From positions 1-64,000 of the forward strand of contig CATKHK010000033.1 in assembly GCA_949751835.1 (NCBI GenBank): a DNA stretch of 64,000 nucleotides. Direction: 5' to 3'. The notes under the pieces were generated by a model. It was not told the DNA's origin. It ran no database searches and was given only the letters and a program-made list of their open reading frames with translations. The stretch is from Blepharisma japonicum (taxonomy: Eukaryota; Ciliophora; Heterotrichea; Heterotrichida; Blepharismidae). The position numbers and the translations under genes are program-made. This document shows positions 25,165 to 35,712 of this stretch, piece after piece (within the stretch, counting starts at the first letter, position 1; the number at the start of each line of letters is the position of its first letter).

Positions 25165-26361
25165 TTACCCAGCAATTAATGCTAATCCTATAGAAAATCC
25201 TATAGCAATAGCACTCCCAGAGTCATCATTATATTCTAATTTAGCTTGATAATAAGCACTTTGGTACATTTTCACGACGCATTCTGGAGAACCTTGGACC
25301 ACTGGGTAATGATTTACATAAGTGAAATAATACTGCAGCTTGTCATAATTTTTCTTATCCCAGTGTTGTTCTCTGCACTGGTAAGTATACCTCCTCAGTG
25401 TATGGCATTTTGCTATATCAGTGCTATTATACCCTTTTTTCGACTGATTTATAAACTCCAAATACGGCTGATCTCCAGGGAAAATTGGGCAATAAGCAGT
25501 CCCATTTGGGTTCAGCCCACATTGGCAAGGTCCGGTAAGTGCAAAAGGAGTCGTAAAAAAATTATCAGCAATGGACGAGCATACAGATCCACGCTCACAC
25601 ATATTTGGTATATTTGGGTCTAATGATGACAATGAATTGCTACAATAGCTGATTCCAGACTGGGTTTTACATATACCAGATGAGCATAATAAATTTGAAT
25701 TTGATATGCAGGAAGACACAATTTCGTGAGGCTTTAAAGTATAATATTGTATACAGATATTGGCAGCTGAAGCACTATTAGGAGTTGTTATATTGCAGCC
25801 AGCTCCATTTACACAGTCATAATCGCCTGTACAGCCTACTCCACCTACTGGGATTTGGGATTTACAAAATCCAGTGCCTCCAGGTGGGATTGAGCAAAAA
25901 AGTCCTACATCACATTCCATAGAAGAGGTACAGGGAGATCCTTCAGCCTGAGCAACGCAAAAGCCTTTTTTACAGGCAATACAACCTGTGGTACAGTCTG
26001 ATGCGTTATTACATTTTTCTCCTGGCCAACTTAACGGGATAACCTGCCGAGGTGGGATTGTGCATGTAGAATTTACTAGTGATTGGGTTGGGTTGCATAG
26101 AGAAAAAGTCTTATCAGCGCATTTGTCGACATAAAAAGTATCATCATCTGCACTGTAATAAATACAGGTAGTTTTAGTAAAAGATTGGTGTTTTCCTTTA
26201 CAGGTATAGGATGGACATGCTGGAATATCAAGGTTTAAGGATAAAGAATCGAGGTCAGCAATATCTCGATATTTTAGAGATAAAGAATCAAGGAGAAGAT
26301 CTTGAGAAAATACAGTAAAGAAAACGGAAAACATAAAGAGGTAAGTTAGCGGAGATACCAT
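25165..26361 (-). CDS. Secreted or lipid-anchored Cys-rich protein (family of three in this window)
   Basis: The gene encodes 398 residues in a single exon. It has an N-terminal signal peptide (MVSPLTYLFMFSVFFTVFSQ). The ectodomain has more than 30 Cys in regular motifs: CPSYTCKG, SWPGEKCNNASDC, CDVGLFC, DYDCVNGAGC, CQCGLNPNGTAYCPIFPGD. The spacing is reminiscent of Dickkopf-type Cys-rich domains, but I would not claim homology. The chain ends in a short hydrophobic stretch (AIAIGFSIGLALIAG) with no cytosolic tail, as expected for a GPI-anchor signal. Paralogues lie at 26551-27741 and 31101-32254. Function is unknown; a surface protein is likely. Confidence 0.85.
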   Translation of the reverse strand: MVSPLTYLFMFSVFFTVFSQDLLLDSLSLKYRDIADLDSLSLNLDIPACPSYTCKGKHQSFTKTTCIYYSADDDTFYVDKCADKTFSLCNPTQSLVNSTCTIPPRQVIPLSWPGEKCNNASDCTTGCIACKKGFCVAQAEGSPCTSSMECDVGLFCSIPPGGTGFCKSQIPVGGVGCTGDYDCVNGAGCNITTPNSASAANICIQYYTLKPHEIVSSCISNSNLLCSSGICKTQSGISYCSNSLSSLDPNIPNMCERGSVCSSIADNFFTTPFALTGPCQCGLNPNGTAYCPIFPGDQPYLEFINQSKKGYNSTDIAKCHTLRRYTYQCREQHWDKKNYDKLQYYFTYVNHYPVVQGSPECVVKMYQSAYYQAKLEYNDDSGSAIAIGFSIGLALIAG

Positions 26362-26550
26362 TTATTGATTATATTATTGGTTTTGGGTAGGAGAGTTGTT
26401 TTAGCGGAGTTACTGATTAAAAAGCTGGCTGCAATCGACAATTATGGGCAAATTAAATCAAATGTATGGAAATATTAATTTTATTAAATTTTCTACTAAA
26501 AACAGTAGAAAAATATTTGCTATATATAAAATAGATTTAAATTTATTACC

Positions 26551-27741
26551 TTATATTATAGACCCTAATAAAATCGCTGAAATAACTATTGATACCGCGC
26601 TATCATCGTTATAGCTCTTCTTGGTGTTATAATAATCTATGAAATATGTCTGAAGTATGCAATCTTGTGCATCCGTGATGAATGGGAACAACATAGAATA
26701 TGCACGATAATACTCCAATGTATAAAAATCGTCACTATTCCAGTACTGCTTTTGGCACTCTGGGGCAAATCTTCTAATTGTATGGCAGTTATTAATTTTT
26801 GTGCTGTTTAATCATTTGTCTTGCTGTTTTCTAAGCTTTACTCTTGGAGAATCGCCAGGGAAAATGGGGCAATATGCTGTTCTGTCTTTGTTAAACCCGC
26901 ACATGCAATTATCATTTATTTGAAAAGGGTCAGCTTCAAAGAAATCATCAGCTGATGATAAGCATGGAGTATTTGCATTGCATTTAACAGGGATTTTTTG
27001 AGTAGAATTAAGTGAAATTGTACAATAATTAACTCCTTTCAAGCTTTCACAATACTCAAACTGACAGAGCTCGCTCATAGAGTGCACATCACATGTCCCA
27101 ACAGCTTGATGAGGTGGAATTGAATGATAAGCTAAGCATTCATTAGAAGTGGAGTACCCTGGGGTAATAACATTACATCCAGCGCCATTTACACAGTCAA
27201 AATCAACAGAACAGCCTGATTTTCCAATCGGAATTTGAGTTTGGCAGGTCCCGTTTTGGCCTGCTGTTGGGGTATTACAATATAGCCCGACATCACAGAA
27301 AATAGTGTTGCTACAGCTTTCACCTTGGCTTAAACCTTTACAGATTTTATTAACACAAGGAAAAGAATTAAAGCAGTTATCGCTACTCTTGCAAGACTCT
27401 CCAGGATAGTTTAATACAATATCTGGCTCTGGATCCGGAATGCAGACTGAGTTTGCATTTAAGGTGATATTGCAATGAGTATTTTTTGTTGAGCATTTTT
27501 GGGCATAATAAGCATTATCAGCAGCATCATAATAGACACATTGGTTTTTGTCGAAGTTCATTTTAGATGTCTTGCATGCATAAGATGGGCAAGACGCATC
27601 ATTTAGTGTTGAAAGAGAAAATAAGCCATAATTGAGGTATGGGTTAAGGGTTTCAGTGGAATCATAATCGATTATTTCGGAGTCTTCTTGGGCCGAGATG
27701 ATAAAAAATAAAGAAATAAATAAAAGGTAGCTCGAGGCCAT
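26551..27741 (-). CDS. Secreted or lipid-anchored Cys-rich protein, paralogue
   Basis: The gene encodes 396 residues in a single exon. One in-frame TGA (near 26811) is read as Trp and links the main body to the C-terminal 80 residues. Signal peptide MASSYLLFISLFFIISAQ. The same Cys framework as the 25165-26361 gene is present: CPSYACKT, YPGESCKSSDNC, CDVGLYC, DFDCVNGAGC, CMCGFNKDRTAYCPIFPGD, then a CHTIRRFAPECQ-type segment. The end is hydrophobic (SAVSIVISAILLGSII), again like a GPI signal. It stands 189 bp upstream of its paralogue in the same orientation, so it is a tandem duplicate. Conservation is mainly in the cysteines. Confidence 0.85.
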
Positions 27742-28689
27742 TTATTATTATCTCGACAAATGTCGAGTGAAAAATAAGTTAAGAAAGTATAATGATGATA
27801 CATGAGTAGTAGAATTTTTTTTAAAAGAAATGCTGATTATTATAGCATTTTAATAATAGATACCAATAAAAAAGTCTTATGAGTGGAGTTCGAATAGAAT
27901 TTTTATAGTAAAATGATAAAAAGTTAGAAGTAAGTTAAGAATTATATACATCGATTTTGATATAAGCTTATTTTCAGGCTTCTTAGCTCAGATCTATGTT
28001 AAAATTTCCATAATGAGATTAATTGATTATTCTTATATAAAAATGAAGAATCTAGAAATTCAGGTTTTACTTACAAAATAAAAATAGCTTGCAAATTTAA
28101 AATTTCAATTTTCGACAATATTTCTTGATGATATTAATACAAATACTCATATGAGATCATGCATTTAGCTCTGAAAATTGAAAAAATAATCATAATATTC
28201 ATTATTTTGAATAATAAGTAATGAGCTCTTTATTTATGAACTTATAATTGTTTAAATGCTATATTTATTATTAATTTAATTATTTAAGCAGATTCTTGTG
28301 TATTTATCTCACTATTCACATATTAATACTTCTTAATATACTTTGCTAATATTGCAGGCTAATTAATTTAGCATAGGATAGCAATTCTCTAATATAAAAA
28401 CATATTTTCATATTTATGAAAAATGAACGAGAATTTTTTTACTAATCTCTTCTGTCAATTCAATTATTGCAACAAATATAAAAATTAATAAAAAATTTTC
28501 GAGTTTCTAAATTATTGTTCTTTGTGAAATATTTCAAAATTAAAATATATAAATTTAATCAAAGACAAATATAGCCTTTTTTAAGAGGTTTGACCATTTA
28601 TTTTCTTATTTCTAATTTTTTCGAGTTCCATTTTTCTTTAACGTCCATTTTAATTTCATATTTAAAATTCTTCATAATTTAAAATTAAA
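27742..28689. other. Divergent intergenic region, no gene seen
   Basis: About 950 bases of strongly AT-rich sequence separate the minus-strand Cys-rich gene from the plus-strand PPR gene. Both promoters must lie here. No frame of useful length, tRNA-like B box or repeat array was recognised. It is the longest empty stretch in the window. Confidence 0.6.
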
Positions 28690-31032
28690 ATGTCAAGCGA
28701 AGTTATATCGTCTTTTTCTGAGTTTATTGCTCCTTATATTCCTGAACTCCTTGGAATCATGTGCTTTATCCTTGGCTATTTATTTTTAGCCTTTTATGCT
28801 GCGGAGTCAAAACCATCAGAGCCAAGTTTATCCCAAATTTACGAATCCACCATAAGAGTGGAAAAGACTGAAAAGCCTATAGAGGAATCAGAAGAAAACT
28901 TAGCAACCAAATTTTACATCAAGAAGATTAATTTTCTAACAAAATCCCATCAGATTGATAAAGCCTATCAACTTTTGAAGGATATTGAAATATCTGGCAT
29001 AACCCCAGATATTTCTGTCTACAATGCAGTCCTCGACTGCTGTGCCAAGACTTTAAGGCTTCCTTTATCTTTGTCTGTTTATACAAGTATGATTACTCAT
29101 AGCGTAAAACCGACATTAGAATCTTTCAATTCCTTAATTGACGCTTGTGTAAAAAGTGGCAGAATGGATCAAGCGTGGGCATTTCTTGATGAAATGAAAG
29201 CCAATGGTGTCATCCCTGACAATTTTACTTATTCTACACTTATAAAAGGCATTAAATCTGAAGGGGAAGCTGCCGATTTAAATAGAGCTTTTGAGCTTCT
29301 TACTGAGCTTAAAGGAAACTCAGCAATAATTCCAGATGTAATTCTCTATAATTGCTTACTAGACACTTGTGTAAGTGCTAAAAGACTTGATAAAGCTTTA
29401 GAGCTTTTCACAGAAATGAAAATTTCATCATCTAAACCTGATGAAATTTCCTATAACACTTTAATCAAAGGCTTCGGACAGACAAAGCAGCTTGAAAAAG
29501 CCTTTGAAATCTTCAAAGAAATGAAAGAAAATAGCCTAAAACCCAATGAAGTCACTTATAACTCACTGATGGATGCATGCGTAAAGACCAACAAAATGAG
29601 TTTAGCATGGGACATTTTAGAAGAAATGCAAAGCATGGGGGTTTGTCCTGACAATTTTACATATTCCACACTTGTTAAAGGCATCAAAGGTGAACAATGC
29701 ACAGCAGAGTTAGACAGAGCATTTAAATTACTAGAAAACTGTGAGTCAAAGCCTGATGAAATTTTATATAACTGCCTAATAGACGCTTGTGTAAGATTCG
29801 GCGACTTAGCCAAAGCAAAAGAAATTTTCAAAAAAATGCAAGGAAATGGGATCCAGCCAAGCTCAATTACATACGGGATTATGATAAAAGCCTATGGACA
29901 AGCTAATATGATGAAAAATGCATTATCTGCATTTGAAGAAATGAAGCTACTCAGCCTCAAGCCAAATGATGTCACTTATGGGTGCTTATTAGATGCTTGT
30001 GTAAAATCAGGTGAAATTGAAACAGCTGAAAAAGTGTTTAGCACAATGCAAGAAGAAGGCATTGCTCTGAATACGATTTTATATACAACAATGATTAAGG
30101 GATTTTCAAAGTCCCAGAATTTATCGAAAGCTCTTGAAGTGTTTTCGACTATGAAGGCAGATTTAGCAGTTCAGCCAAATAATGTAACTTATAACTCATT
30201 ATTGGACTGTGCTGTGAGATGTGAAGATATGGAAGTTGCTTCTGAATTATTTGAAGAAATGCAAAAACTTATGGCTCCTGATTTAATTTCATTTTCTACC
30301 ATGATTAAAGGCTTTTGCAAATCAGGCGAAATTGAAAAAGCAATTGGGATAATGAACGAGATGAAAAATCATAATATTCAAGCTGATGAAGTTCTTTACA
30401 ATTCTTTATTAGACGGCTGTGCAAAGTCAGGAAACTCAGAGCTCGCACAAGATCTATATAAAGATATGCAGAACCTTGGAATAAAGCCAAGCAATGTGAC
30501 ATTTTCTATCTTAATCAAACTTTATGGAAAAAATAAACAAGTGAATAAAGCTTTAGATGTTTTAGAAGATATGAAAAAAGTAAAAGTTGCCCCAGGAATG
30601 ATCGTATATACCTGCTTATTACAAGCTTGTATTAGATCTAAACAGATCCATAAAGCATTAGAAATATACCAAGATATGAAAAATAATGGAGTCAAAGGAG
30701 ATAAGGTTACTTTTAACACCCTGGTTAATGGCTGTGTCTATGCCAGGCAGCTTGATGCAGCATATAGAATTGCAAATGATAGCTTTGCGCTAAATGTAAG
30801 ACTCGCTGAAGATGTCTATAATAATTTATTGAAAAATCTTCACCATTCAAAAGATAAAGTGAAAATCCAATGGGCTGGAGAAATAAAAGAAAAAATGATG
30901 ATGAAAGGAATTGAGACTGAATATACGTCAAAAGATAGATATGGAGAAAATAATGGCCCTGCACCTGTGAGGAAGAATAATGGGTTTAAAAGAGCAGCTC
31001 TTGGGGAAAGGAGCTATAATATCATAATGTAG
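28690..31032 (+). CDS. Pentatricopeptide repeat (PPR) protein with N-terminal membrane anchor
   Basis: The gene encodes 780 residues in a single exon. From about residue 75 to 740 it is built of roughly eighteen 35-residue PPR units with the classic pattern (VTYNSLMDACVK, ITYGIMIKAYGQ, A-x-x-F-x-E-M, G-x-x-P). PPR proteins bind single-stranded RNA, one base per repeat, mostly in mitochondria or plastids. The first 40 residues are unusual: an acidic and neutral start, then a hydrophobic segment (LGIMCFILGYLFLAFYAAES) rather than a basic transit peptide, which suggests membrane attachment. Units alternate between a DACVK type and an IKG type, so the array may have grown by duplication of a two-repeat block. 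The protein is free of W-coding TGA. The start was chosen as the first ATG after an AT-rich leader. Confidence 0.9.
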   Translation: MSSEVISSFSEFIAPYIPELLGIMCFILGYLFLAFYAAESKPSEPSLSQIYESTIRVEKTEKPIEESEENLATKFYIKKINFLTKSHQIDKAYQLLKDIEISGITPDISVYNAVLDCCAKTLRLPLSLSVYTSMITHSVKPTLESFNSLIDACVKSGRMDQAWAFLDEMKANGVIPDNFTYSTLIKGIKSEGEAADLNRAFELLTELKGNSAIIPDVILYNCLLDTCVSAKRLDKALELFTEMKISSSKPDEISYNTLIKGFGQTKQLEKAFEIFKEMKENSLKPNEVTYNSLMDACVKTNKMSLAWDILEEMQSMGVCPDNFTYSTLVKGIKGEQCTAELDRAFKLLENCESKPDEILYNCLIDACVRFGDLAKAKEIFKKMQGNGIQPSSITYGIMIKAYGQANMMKNALSAFEEMKLLSLKPNDVTYGCLLDACVKSGEIETAEKVFSTMQEEGIALNTILYTTMIKGFSKSQNLSKALEVFSTMKADLAVQPNNVTYNSLLDCAVRCEDMEVASELFEEMQKLMAPDLISFSTMIKGFCKSGEIEKAIGIMNEMKNHNIQADEVLYNSLLDGCAKSGNSELAQDLYKDMQNLGIKPSNVTFSILIKLYGKNKQVNKALDVLEDMKKVKVAPGMIVYTCLLQACIRSKQIHKALEIYQDMKNNGVKGDKVTFNTLVNGCVYARQLDAAYRIANDSFALNVRLAEDVYNNLLKNLHHSKDKVKIQWAGEIKEKMMMKGIETEYTSKDRYGENNGPAPVRKNNGFKRAALGERSYNIIM

Positions 31033-31100
31033 CCGTAATAAGATTATTTGAAAAAATTAATAGTATGTAAGCTCTAAAAATAGGTGAAATAATTGCATAA

Positions 31101-32254
31101 ATGGCTTTTAAATATCTAAGCCTTATTTTATGCTTTGTCTGCATTTCTTCAGAATCAATTAATGATCTCACATTAGATATTCATACTGAAACACTTACAG
31201 ATGACGCAGATACAAATTCATGCCCATCTTACCAATGCAAAGCTTCTGACCAATTATTTGAGAAACTCACCTGTGTCTATTATGACCCTTTCAAAGCAAC
31301 TTATTATGCTTCGACATGCACAGTTTCTACTATGCCTCTCTGTCAAGCAAGCTCTTTTTCAAGAAACACTACCTGCACCTGTTGTCTACAAGAGCTGGCC
31401 AGGTGAAAAATGCAATACAAACAGTGACTTGTTTTCTAAACGAAACCACTACATGTGCTAACGGAATCTGTCAAGGGGTAACTGAAGGAAAGATTTGCAA
31501 TACTACAATGGATTGTGATGTAGGTCTTCGCTGTTTATTACCAAATAATCAGCTAAAAGGTATTTGCGTGCCTTTAATTGAGGTAGGGAAAACTGGCTGC
31601 TTAAATGATTATGACTGTGAAAACGGGGCTGGGTGTAATACTACTTATAATACCCCTCAAACTCAAGGAATATGTACAAATTACTATTCATTGGATCCTC
31701 ACGAGCCTGTTGCATATTGTCCTAATAGCCAAAGCTATTTTTGCAAATCAAATACATGCCAGACCCAAGGGGAGATCAGCTATTGCACAGAAACCCTAAG
31801 TTCGAGCGGGCAACTTCCTATAAGCTGTGAGGTAGGTACAGAATGCTTTTCTTTAAGTGATACTTGGTTTGAAAAGGATTTCCAGCTAACAAGTCAGTGT
31901 GTTTGTGGATATAATAAAGATAGAAAGGCTTATTGTAGCCTATTCCCTGGAGATGGGCCTTATTCTCAATGGCTTAGCCTTAGGAAAAAATGAACCCAAA
32001 ACCAAAATATAAATAAATGTCACTCAATGAGAAGGTTTGCGCAACAATGCCAAAGCTTATACTGGGATACAAGTGATTATAATAGTCTGAATTATTATTC
32101 AGCTTATTATCAGCAGTATCCTTATATTCAGAATGCTGAAGACTGTGTAATGAAGGTTTTTGAAAGCAGCCTTTATATAGCACAAAATGGGACAAAAGAT
32201 GATAGAGCATCTCTTCTTGCCATTTCAGCTACTTTTATTTTTATGATTGCATAG
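31101..32254 (+). CDS. Cys-rich surface protein paralogue with two +1 frameshifts (possible pseudogene)
   Basis: This is the third member of the Cys-rich family. It has a signal peptide (MAFKYLSLILCFVCISS), CPSYQCKA, SWPGEKCN, CDVGLRC, DYDCENGAGC, CVCGYNKDRKAYCSLFPGD, a TGA-coded Trp near 31991 and a short hydrophobic end (LLAISATFIFMIA). Compared with its paralogues the frame shifts by +1 twice in about 60 bases. One shift is just after NTTC (about 31378), where one extra base precedes the PVVYKSWPGEKC frame. The other is after NTNSD (about 31428), where one extra T precedes CFLNETTTC. No 15- or 16-nt intron fits either place. Everything else is intact. It is either a recently damaged gene, an assembly error or a real frameshifting gene. 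Confidence 0.7.
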
Positions 32255-32481
32255 TCTATTCATTTAGATTTAAGATAATCAGCATTCGTTATTATTTATT
32301 TTTTCACCTGAAATAGTAAAATCTGTAAATAAATCCTAAGTGATGGTCTACTGACTAAATTAAAGAATTCTCTGGGTAAGGAGAATCTTATTTATTGGAA
32401 TCTTTAGCATAAACTTTTAAATTATCATCACACTAAAATAGTTTAACAAATAGAAAAGATTAATTTTTATTATAAAATACA

Positions 32482-33403
32482 ATGAGTGATCAAAATGCCG
32501 AGAAGCTTTTGCCTCTTTGTCGTAAAATCAGAAGCTTAGGTCTCAGAGAGCGTACTTCGAACTTTCAAGGCAAAAAAGTCACATATTTCAAAGGTAAGGA
32601 CTTCATGGTTTGTGTGTTTAAAAACAAAGAATGGGTACATTACAATAAAGGTCTCAGCAATCTCAAAGATATTTCTGACTTTGCAGATGAGTAAAATATA
32701 TGCAGACTTATCGAAAACAAATTAATTATAAGGGTAGAAGCTGCCTTCAGAAATGAGCAATCAAAAACTCCTTTGAATCTTTTTCCATCAAGAAGTAGGA
32801 AATTTGAAAAAGAAGGCTGTTATTTATGAAGCGAAAAAGTTGCTAAGAAGAAATGGTGGCAAGCTCCTCTACTAATGTTTTTAGTTATCGGAGTAATTTT
32901 AGCTTGCTGCTTCCCTATCTGGCCAATCTGGGCAAAATTAGGCTTATGGTATTTATCTGTTATACTTTTATGCTTAATCCTCGGAGTGACAGTGATTCGA
33001 TACATTGTATTTGGCTTATTATTTATCTTCGGTATTGAATTTTGGATTTTCCCTAACATGTACGACGACAGAGTAAATTTCTATATAGGCTGGATTCTGG
33101 GAAACACTTTCTCCAATTTATTTTTACAGAAAACGTGGCATTTCCTGCTGTGATCTATCCTTTAGAATTTTATTTTTCCTTCTGTTCATAAGTGCTGGGA
33201 CTTATTTTTATTTATATCCTGATACTTTTGAACATATCCAAGAAGTCACAGTTGGAGGAATTAAAGATTTGGTTAATTGGGGTGAAGAAAAAATTTTATC
33301 AAATTCTACACAAATAGCAGGAATTCCAAATTACAGAAAATATGATGATGTGCTCAATGAAGAAGTTGTTGGGGATTTTCATATGGAAGATGAGGAATAT
33401 TAA
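32482..33403 (+). CDS. SEC62: SEC62, subunit of the ER protein translocation channel
   Basis: The gene encodes about 296 residues from three exons. Introns of 15 nt (32691-32705) and 16 nt (33073-33088) restore the frame. The N-terminal cytosolic domain contains the Sec62 YFKGKDF motif. Two membrane segments follow (APLLMFLVIGVILACCFPIW and the LGLWYLSVILLCLILGVTVI run), then FWIFPNMYDD and, across the second intron, GFWETLSPIYFYRKR, which corresponds to the conserved GFIDSFRPLY block of animal Sec62. The C-terminus is acidic (EDEEY). Sec62 works with Sec61 and Sec63 in post-translational import into the ER. The family match spanning the splice site is good proof of these tiny introns. It ends with TAA. 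Confidence 0.92.
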
Positions 33404-33710
33404 GTAATTTATTCCTAAATAGAATTAGAGGCAATATATTCGATATTAAATAGAAAATAATAATAAAAAACTCTAGATCAAAAATTAAGCTACAAATTTT
33501 ATTACATTTTATTAGTTATTGCAACAGCAAAAAAATTTAAATAATTTTTTTGAAATATTAATTTTTTCTTTAAATTTCACCATGTTTTTCCTTTAATTTT
33601 CTATATAAAATTACTCACATAATTTCTTACAAACCATTTTTAAATATCTCATATAAAAATGGTTACGTCATGTGCACTAATACGTTATATCAACTATTAT
33701 AATAAAAATA
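33404..33710. other. Intergenic spacer, no gene seen
   Basis: This is AT-rich sequence between SEC62 and the EF-hand gene, both on the plus strand. It holds the SEC62 3' UTR and the next promoter. No ORF or structured element was recognised. Confidence 0.55.
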
Positions 33711-34460
33711 ATGAGCGGAAACTGGCAAGTTGCGTTATACGAAAAAGCCAAAAAATCTAAAACTTTAGCAATTCTCAATGAAGAATACCAACGAGGAAAA
33801 GATCTAACACAAGACTGGATTAAAAAATCACGTGAAATTGCTGACCGGTCAAGTTTTCTTATACTAGCCGGCGCTGATGAGCTTTATATTTGGACACTGA
33901 CGAACTTCGACAAACAAATACACGTTATTTATGGGATGATGGATTGGCGAAATAATTTCTTATGGACTTATAAAAGTAAGATCCTTGAAGATTTTCAAGA
34001 TCAAGTCAGAAAACAATACGACACTACAGTCAACAAGTATATCAAAAATACCAAGCTTTATGAAAATGTTACTTTAAGACTTGTGGAGCTCTCAAATTTC
34101 TATCAGAAGAATTATGAAGAATGCAAAGAAATAATTTCAACAAAAACCCACAATGCAAGAGAAAAAATGGACGATTTATTATTTTCAATAAAAAACATTA
34201 AAGCTCAAGACATCCTTGAAAAAGAATGGCCGCAGAATTTCCTTGATCAAGTCGACTCACTTCTTACTTATTTTGGAGGCCAAAAATTTGCAAAGAAACT
34301 CCATAATGGAATATTAGATAAGCTTGACCATGATGAAGATGGTGTTCTTACCATTGGAGACATATATGAATCAACTAATGCAAATAAAATTGCAGAATGG
34401 AGTAGACAACAAGCAAATTATTTTTCAAAGTTATTTATTGTTAACGGGCAATTTAACTAA
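33711..34460 (+). CDS. Single EF-hand protein, otherwise unknown
   Basis: The gene encodes 249 residues in a single exon. Most of it is alpha-helical and rich in Lys, Glu and aromatic residues (KKSKTLAILNEEYQRGKDLT, then WRNNFLWTYKS), without signal peptide or membrane segment. Near residue 208 there is one EF-hand loop, DHDEDGVLTIGD. It has Asp at positions 1, 3, 5 and 12, where canonical loops have Glu at 12; Asp there usually lowers calcium affinity. The rest resembles no family I can name. The stop of the convergent BCKDHB gene is only 31 bp away. Confidence 0.8.
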   Translation: MSGNWQVALYEKAKKSKTLAILNEEYQRGKDLTQDWIKKSREIADRSSFLILAGADELYIWTLTNFDKQIHVIYGMMDWRNNFLWTYKSKILEDFQDQVRKQYDTTVNKYIKNTKLYENVTLRLVELSNFYQKNYEECKEIISTKTHNAREKMDDLLFSIKNIKAQDILEKEWPQNFLDQVDSLLTYFGGQKFAKKLHNGILDKLDHDEDGVLTIGDIYESTNANKIAEWSRQQANYFSKLFIVNGQFN

Positions 34461-34491
34461 ATTTTTTATAAAGAATAAGTGTTAAGAATTC

Positions 34492-35559
34492 CTAGAAATT
34501 AATTGTAGACTTAATACCTTCAAAAATTCGATGCTCATCTGGATAATACATTTTTTCAAATACCAAAGGAAATGGAGTATCCCATCCACAAACCCTATGA
34601 ATCGGCGCTTCTAAGTGTAAGAAGCAGTTTTCATTGATAATCGTCGCTATTTCTCCACCAAACCCTCCAAATTTAGGTGCTTCATGAGCAATCAGAACTC
34701 TCCCAGTCTTCTTTACACTATCTATAATTGTTTCTCTGTCAAGAGGGCTAATAGTCCTTAAATCAATCAATTCACAAGAAATCTTCAGCTCCTTCTCAGC
34801 CCTTATCATAGCTTTTTCCATATGAACAAGCTGTAGCCCATAACCAATCAAGGTAATATCTTTGCCTTCCTTTAAAATTTCAGCCTTACCTAAAGGAATT
34901 TCATAGTCTTCATTAGGGACATCAGCAACTGCAGCCCTATACAGCATTTTCGGCTCAAAGAAAAGGACTGGGTTTTTGTCTCTGATACTGGCTAATAAAA
35001 GTCCTTTAGCTTGAATTGGCCCTCTAGGAATCACAACTTTCAGTCCTGGAGTGTGGGCAAAATATGCTTCAGGGCTTTGTGAATGATAAAGGGCACCATG
35101 GTCTACTGCCCCATAAGGAGCTCTTATAAGTAAAGAGCCCACGTTAAACTGTCCACCTGATCTGTATCTATATTTTGCAGCCTCGTTTACGATTTGGTCA
35201 AATGCTGGGAATATGTAATCAGCGAATTGGATTTCAGCGATCGTCGTAATGCCGATTGCTGATAAGCCAATAGCAAAGCCAGCTATGCCTTGCTCGCAGA
35301 GAGGGGTGTTAAATACACGGTTTTCACCATGCTTTTGGCGTAACCCTTCAGCTACACGGAAAACACCACCGAAAGCAATGTCTTCACCAAATAAGCAAGC
35401 TCTATGTAAAATTTACGTTTTGTCTTTTGTGAGAGTGATGTCAATAGCATTGCTAATTGATTGAAGCATGGTACGGCGAGTTGCAGGGACACCAATAGGA
35501 GCTTCAGGAGAGGTACCAAAAAGAAGAGATGAGAATTTCCTTGTGGCTGCTCTCTGCAT
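34492..35559 (-). CDS. BCKDHB: Branched-chain 2-oxoacid dehydrogenase E1 subunit beta, mitochondrial
   Basis: The gene encodes 350 residues. E1 alpha/beta decarboxylates the 2-oxo acids of Leu, Ile and Val with thiamine diphosphate in the mitochondrial matrix. Recognisable family blocks are [78 protein letters not shown] and [14 protein letters not shown]. The N-terminus ([15 protein letters not shown]) is a plausible mitochondrial presequence. A 15-nt intron at 35402-35416 breaks the codon before ACLFGED. It ends at TAG, confirming TAG as a stop here. The length matches the mature family protein plus a short presequence. Confidence 0.95.
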
Positions 35560-35712
35560 TTTTATTTGTATTTGTGAAGTTAGAAGAGAATTAATTTAAA
35601 TCTGAAAAATTACAAAGTTTAAGATTGTCATAAATTATCTTTGATATTGGATTATTTTTAATAAATTTTTGTAAAATTATATTAAATATATAGCCTTTGC
35701 TTATATGCTTGA

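Noticed and set aside
25165-27741. Assignment of the Cys-rich proteins to the Dickkopf or venom-toxin families
   Set aside because: Only the general spacing of cysteines is similar; diagnostic residues could not be matched, so they are left as an unnamed ciliate family.
27880-27892. GAGTTCGAAT, resembling a tRNA B box
   Set aside because: No matching A box, acceptor stem or cloverleaf could be drawn around it.
28690-31032. Long antisense frames within the PPR gene
   Set aside because: They mirror the repeated codon pattern of the PPR units and have no protein motifs of their own.
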